Origin: Oscillatoriales cyanobacterium CG2_30_40_61
GTDB lineage: Bacteria; Cyanobacteriota; Cyanobacteriia; Cyanobacteriales; Microcoleaceae
Direction: 5' to 3'
Assembly (NCBI GenBank): GCA_001873365.1
Contig: MNYZ01000086.1
Span: forward strand, 1 to 45,587
DNA length: 45,587 nucleotides
In this document: piece by piece, positions 42,996 to 45,587 of the stretch
Layout of the letters: each line of letters starts with the position of its first letter
Position numbering within the stretch: the stretch's first letter is position 1
The notes under the pieces: generated by a model
Told to the model about the DNA's origin: nothing
What the model saw: the letters and a program-made list of their open reading frames with translations, nothing else
The model's database searches: none
Made by a program: the position numbers and the translations under genes

Positions 42996-43802
42996 ATGAC
43001 TATTCAAGGAAAAACAGCCCTAATTACTGGGGCTTCTCGTGGAATTGGCCGGGCAATAGCCTTAGAATTTGCCCAAAATGGCGTTAAACGTCTGATTCTA
43101 GTGGCACGGGATCGTCAACGACTCGCAGAATTAGCCACGGAAATAGAGCCCATGGGGGTAGAGGTGATTACCTTAGCCCTGGACTTAACCCAATCTGTGC
43201 AAGTCCATATTGCGATCGCCCAGGCTTGGCGAACTCACGGGCCAATTGAGATTTTAATTAATTGTGCGGGTGTTGCCCACCAAACCCCGTTTTTAGAATC
43301 CAAACTCCCAGAAGTTCAGGAGGAAATCTCCTTGAATTTAATCGGGTTGTATACCATCACCCATGTCATCGCTCGACGGATGGCCACCCGCGAATCGGGA
43401 ACCATTATTAATGTATCGAGTTTGATGGGCAAAATTGCGGCTCCCACCATGTCTACCTATTCGGCGACTAAATTCGCGATTTTGGGGTTTACAGAGGCCC
43501 TACGCCAAGAATTAGCCGCCTACAATATTCGGGTGATGGCTCTATTGCCCACCTTAACCGATACCGACATGACCCGGGACTTGCAGTTATTCCGTTGGGT
43601 CGTCCCCATGACCGCCGAACGGGTTGCTAAGGTGTTAGTGGCGGGGTTGGATAAGGATACCCCAGAAATTTTAGTTGGATGGCAAAGCCATTTAGCGGTT
43701 TGGTGTAACCGTTTTGCCCCCTGGTTAATGGAGAAAATTCTGGTATTGGCCTCTCCAGTTACCCACAAAATCCGCAAGTCCTATCCCGTTTTTAATGAAT
43801 AG
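42996..43802 (+). CDS. Short-chain dehydrogenase/reductase (classical SDR)
   Basis: 268 residues. Cofactor motif ALITGASRGIGRAIALEF (TGxxxGIG at 11-18), ILINCAGVAH (NAG-type), catalytic Ser near 141, Tyr155 and Lys159 in STYSATKFAILGFTEALR, and PTLTDTDM after the active site. VARDR after the second strand suggests NADPH preference. Substrate is unknown; C-terminal QSHLAVWCNRFAPWLMEKIL is hydrophobic and may contact membrane or lipid. A perfect AGGAGG lies 8 bases upstream within a hairpin. The stop codon TAG (43800-43802) overlaps the end of a MITE. Confidence 0.92.
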   Translation: MTIQGKTALITGASRGIGRAIALEFAQNGVKRLILVARDRQRLAELATEIEPMGVEVITLALDLTQSVQVHIAIAQAWRTHGPIEILINCAGVAHQTPFLESKLPEVQEEISLNLIGLYTITHVIARRMATRESGTIINVSSLMGKIAAPTMSTYSATKFAILGFTEALRQELAAYNIRVMALLPTLTDTDMTRDLQLFRWVVPMTAERVAKVLVAGLDKDTPEILVGWQSHLAVWCNRFAPWLMEKILVLASPVTHKIRKSYPVFNE

Positions 43803-43903
43803 GACTTACGCACCAAACCGGGTTTGGTGAACGAGAAATCTCGATTTCATCCGCAAAATCACCGGCCAGAAACCCGGTTTCTTTGGTCTTGTGCGTAAGT
43901 CCT
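43801..43903. mobile_element. 103-bp MITE with perfect 13-bp terminal inverted repeats
   Basis: Left end AGGACTTACGCAC (43801-43813), right end GTGCGTAAGTCCT (43891-43903), exact reverse complements. Internal CCGGGTTT and AAACCCGG add a second stem. There is no open frame, so it is a non-autonomous element needing a transposase in trans. A relative lies at 42451-42556. The left end supplies the last two bases of the SDR stop codon. I could not find a clear target-site duplication. Confidence 0.85.
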
Positions 43904-43948
43904 GATGAAGCTGACGCAACCTTGCATTAGTTTGAGTTAACAGTCCCC

Positions 43949-44000
43949 GTAGAGACGCGCCAATAGCCTTCGGCATGGCTGCGCCCGGGCGCGTCTCTAC
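43949..44000. repeat. 52-bp palindromic dispersed repeat
   Basis: GTAGAGACGCGCC (43949-43961) and GGCGCGTCTCTAC (43988-44000) are perfect inverted repeats; inside, AGCC and GGCT pair around TTCGGCAT. This GTAGAGACGCG palindrome is widespread between genes in cyanobacteria. It could act as a bidirectional terminator between the SDR gene and ycf3. Confidence 0.85.
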
Positions 44001-44026
44001 ATTAAATTGATGTTACACACACTAAT

Positions 44027-44061
44027 AACTGATGACTGATAACTGATGACTGATAACTGAT
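44027..44061. repeat. 14-bp tandem repeat (AACTGATGACTGAT)
   Basis: Two full and one half unit of AACTGATGACTGAT in the region upstream of ycf3. The remainder of the 43803-44146 gap holds the MITE and the palindrome already listed, and the ycf3 ribosome-binding site GGAG about 13 bases before the ATG. Confidence 0.9.
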
Positions 44062-44146
44062 TAAGGTAAGATTAGGCGATAGGCTGTTCAGGAATTTCCC
44101 TAAAATTATGGAGTTTGCAGCCTTAAACTTTGGAGATTAAAATTTT

Positions 44147-44668
44147 ATGCCCAGATCACAACGTAACGATAACTTTATTGATAAAAGCTTTACGGTCATG
44201 GCAGATATGATCCTGAAGATGCTGCCCACCAATAAAAAAGCTAAGGAAGCATTTGCCTATTATCGGGATGGAATGTCAGCCCAGGCCGACGGGGAATATG
44301 CAGAAGCCTTAGAAAATTACCAGGAAGCCTTAACCTTAGAGGAAGATCCCTATGATCGGAGTTTTGTTCTTTATAATATGGGCTTAATTCATGCCAGTAA
44401 TGGCGAACATCAAGAAGCGTTGGAATATTATCAACAAGCGATTGAGTTAAATCCCCGAATGCCCCAGGCTTTGAATAATATTGCGGTAATTTACCATTAT
44501 CAGGGGGAAAAAGCCAAGGAAGCGGGAGATGAAGACACCGCAGAAGCAGAATTTAAGCAAGCGGCGGAATATTGGGTTAGGGCAATTCGTTTAGCCCCGA
44601 ATAACTATATTGAAGCTCAGAACTGGCTGAAAGTCACCGGAAGAAGCAAAATCGATATCTATTTTTAA
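44147..44668 (+). CDS. ycf3: Photosystem I assembly protein Ycf3
   Basis: 173 residues, typical length. The conserved N-terminus [20 protein letters not shown] is diagnostic, followed by three TPRs ([58 protein letters not shown]) and the conserved C-terminus [17 protein letters not shown]. It acts as a thylakoid-associated chaperone for PsaA/PsaB assembly. Unlike the other TPR proteins here it is housekeeping. gatC follows after 58 bp. Confidence 0.98.
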   Translation: MPRSQRNDNFIDKSFTVMADMILKMLPTNKKAKEAFAYYRDGMSAQADGEYAEALENYQEALTLEEDPYDRSFVLYNMGLIHASNGEHQEALEYYQQAIELNPRMPQALNNIAVIYHYQGEKAKEAGDEDTAEAEFKQAAEYWVRAIRLAPNNYIEAQNWLKVTGRSKIDIYF

Positions 44669-44726
44669 TTAATTTTGCTTTGAAATCAATCACCCCTTTG
44701 CTAACCTACCCGAAGCCCGATTAAAT

Positions 44727-45020
44727 ATGAATATTGATCGTCAACAAGTTTCTAAAGTTGCTTTTTTGGCTCGACTGGAGCTAACCCCAGAAGAAGAAGA
44801 ACAATTTACGACTCAACTGGGCGAAATTTTAGATTATTTTGAGCAGTTAAACGAACTGGATACATCCCAGGTGGCTCCGATGACCCGGGCTATTGAGATT
44901 AGTAATATTACTCGACCTGATCAGTTAGAACCCTATCCCCAAAGAGATGATATTCTGGCCAATGCCCCGGAACAAGAAGGAGACTATTTCAAAGTCCCCA
45001 AAATTATGTCGGAAAATTAA
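44727..45020 (+). CDS. gatC: Asp-tRNA(Asn)/Glu-tRNA(Gln) amidotransferase subunit C
   Basis: 97 residues. [20 protein letters not shown] at the N-terminus, [20 protein letters not shown], and the C-terminal R.D.....[16 protein letters not shown] are the GatC signature. GatC stabilises the GatCAB amidotransferase that makes Gln-tRNA(Gln). gatA and gatB are not in the window, which is usual in cyanobacteria. A strong terminator follows. Confidence 0.97.
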   Translation: MNIDRQQVSKVAFLARLELTPEEEEQFTTQLGEILDYFEQLNELDTSQVAPMTRAIEISNITRPDQLEPYPQRDDILANAPEQEGDYFKVPKIMSEN

Positions 45021-45063
45021 CCTTGGGCCGAATCAACAGCCGTCTTGATAGAATGGCAGTTTC

Positions 45064-45099
45064 AATCGGTGTTTCTGGTGAGCGGAAACACCGATTTTT
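45064..45099 (+). terminator. Rho-independent terminator after gatC
   Basis: AATCGGTGTTTC (45064-45075) pairs with GAAACACCGATT (45085-45096) around a 9-base loop, a perfect 12-bp stem, followed by TTT-GG-TTTTT. It lies 43 bp after the gatC stop and isolates ycf3-gatC from psbD. Confidence 0.92.
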
Positions 45100-45298
45100 G
45101 GTTTTTGGACAAATTTTTTAAAATTTCCGTGGCGGGGGAGTTGCTCAACTGAAGATTTACCTCTATAATTTGAAAAGAAGTAAAGAAACATTAACGGTAC
45201 TCATAAAATTCTCAGATTCTGCTATAGGAGATGAGAAATACTTAACATGAGTCCTAATCCCTTTACAACTTGTCATTATATATTCGGAGATTTTGTCC

Positions 45299-45587
45299 AT
45301 GACTATTGCAGTCGAAAGACCGCAGGTTGAAAGAGGCGTATTTGACGTCCTCGATGACTGGCTCAAACGCGATCGCTTCGTCTTCGTGGGTTGGTCAGGG
45401 ATTCTGCTGTTCCCCTGTGCTTATCTAGCCCTCGGTGGCTGGTTAACCGGAACAACCTTTGTCACTTCCTGGTACACCCACGGTTTAGCAAGCTCTTATT
45501 TAGAAGGCTGCAACTTCATCACCGCCGCCGTCAGTAGCCCCGCTAACAGCTTAGGACATTCCTTGCTGTTCCTCTGGGGCCCGGAAG
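45299..45587 (+). CDS. psbD: Photosystem II D2 protein (3' end outside window)
   Basis: Open from the ATG at 45299 to the window end (96 codons; full length is about 352). The N-terminus reads [20 protein letters not shown], then [20 protein letters not shown], the first membrane helix, [20 protein letters not shown] and [15 protein letters not shown], all diagnostic of PsbD. D2 is a core reaction-centre subunit of photosystem II in the thylakoid membrane. GGAG (45286-45289) is the ribosome-binding site. A psbC gene usually overlaps the 3' end, beyond the window. Confidence 0.98.
   Translation, partial: MTIAVERPQVERGVFDVLDDWLKRDRFVFVGWSGILLFPCAYLALGGWLTGTTFVTSWYTHGLASSYLEGCNFITAAVSSPANSLGHSLLFLWGPE

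Overview
The window comes from a cyanobacterium, most likely a filamentous Oscillatoriales-type organism (Planktothrix/Oscillatoria/Arthrospira-like; genus is inference). Evidence: the start of psbD (photosystem II D2) at the right edge, ycf3 (photosystem I assembly), about twenty copies of the cyanobacterial HIP1 octamer GCGATCGC, heptanucleotide STRR-type tandem repeats, and short dispersed palindromic repeats typical of these genomes. The DNA is AT-rich.

Layout. Positions 1-30500 and 38667-42404 form a very large surface-glycan/glycosylation region. It contains a FkbM methyltransferase with a long coiled coil (1-1094, minus, cut by the edge); a plus-strand block of TPR-sulfotransferase, TPR-FkbM-like protein, two tandem GT4 glycosyltransferases and a small coiled-coil protein (1347-7966); a minus-strand double-GT4 fusion and a pure TPR protein (7994-12502); a CDP-sugar cassette (12632-16801: rfbF, an rfbG interrupted by two stops, a sugar C-methyltransferase, an epimerase/reductase); two minus-strand TPR transferase-like proteins (16804-22366, one GT61); a retropepsin-like/DUF29 pair; a GDP-mannose 4,6-dehydratase; a 1171-residue GT2-GT2-GT4 fusion; and a second TPR-sulfotransferase. 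After the housekeeping block come one more GT2 and one more TPR-GT61 protein.

Housekeeping. 30609-31085 is TspO-like. 31167-36892 is the classical minus-strand cluster rimP-nusA-ylxR-infB. 37100-38542 is an unrecognised membrane protein with a voltage-sensor-like segment. 42996-43802 is an SDR oxidoreductase, followed by ycf3, gatC and psbD.

How it may work together (inference): the CDP- and GDP-deoxysugar enzymes supply activated 6-deoxy and C-methyl-branched sugars. GT2, GT4 and GT61 enzymes polymerise or attach them, and FkbM methyltransferases and sulfotransferases decorate the product. The unusual theme is that many of the transferases have a TPR array at the N-terminus, while other enzymes share two small accessory modules: an 80-residue Trp-rich helical module seen four times, and a TAQQ-type tail on three consecutive proteins. 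This suggests a scaffolded glycan-decoration assembly. Most start codons, all operon assignments and all substrate specificities are inferred from sequence alone.
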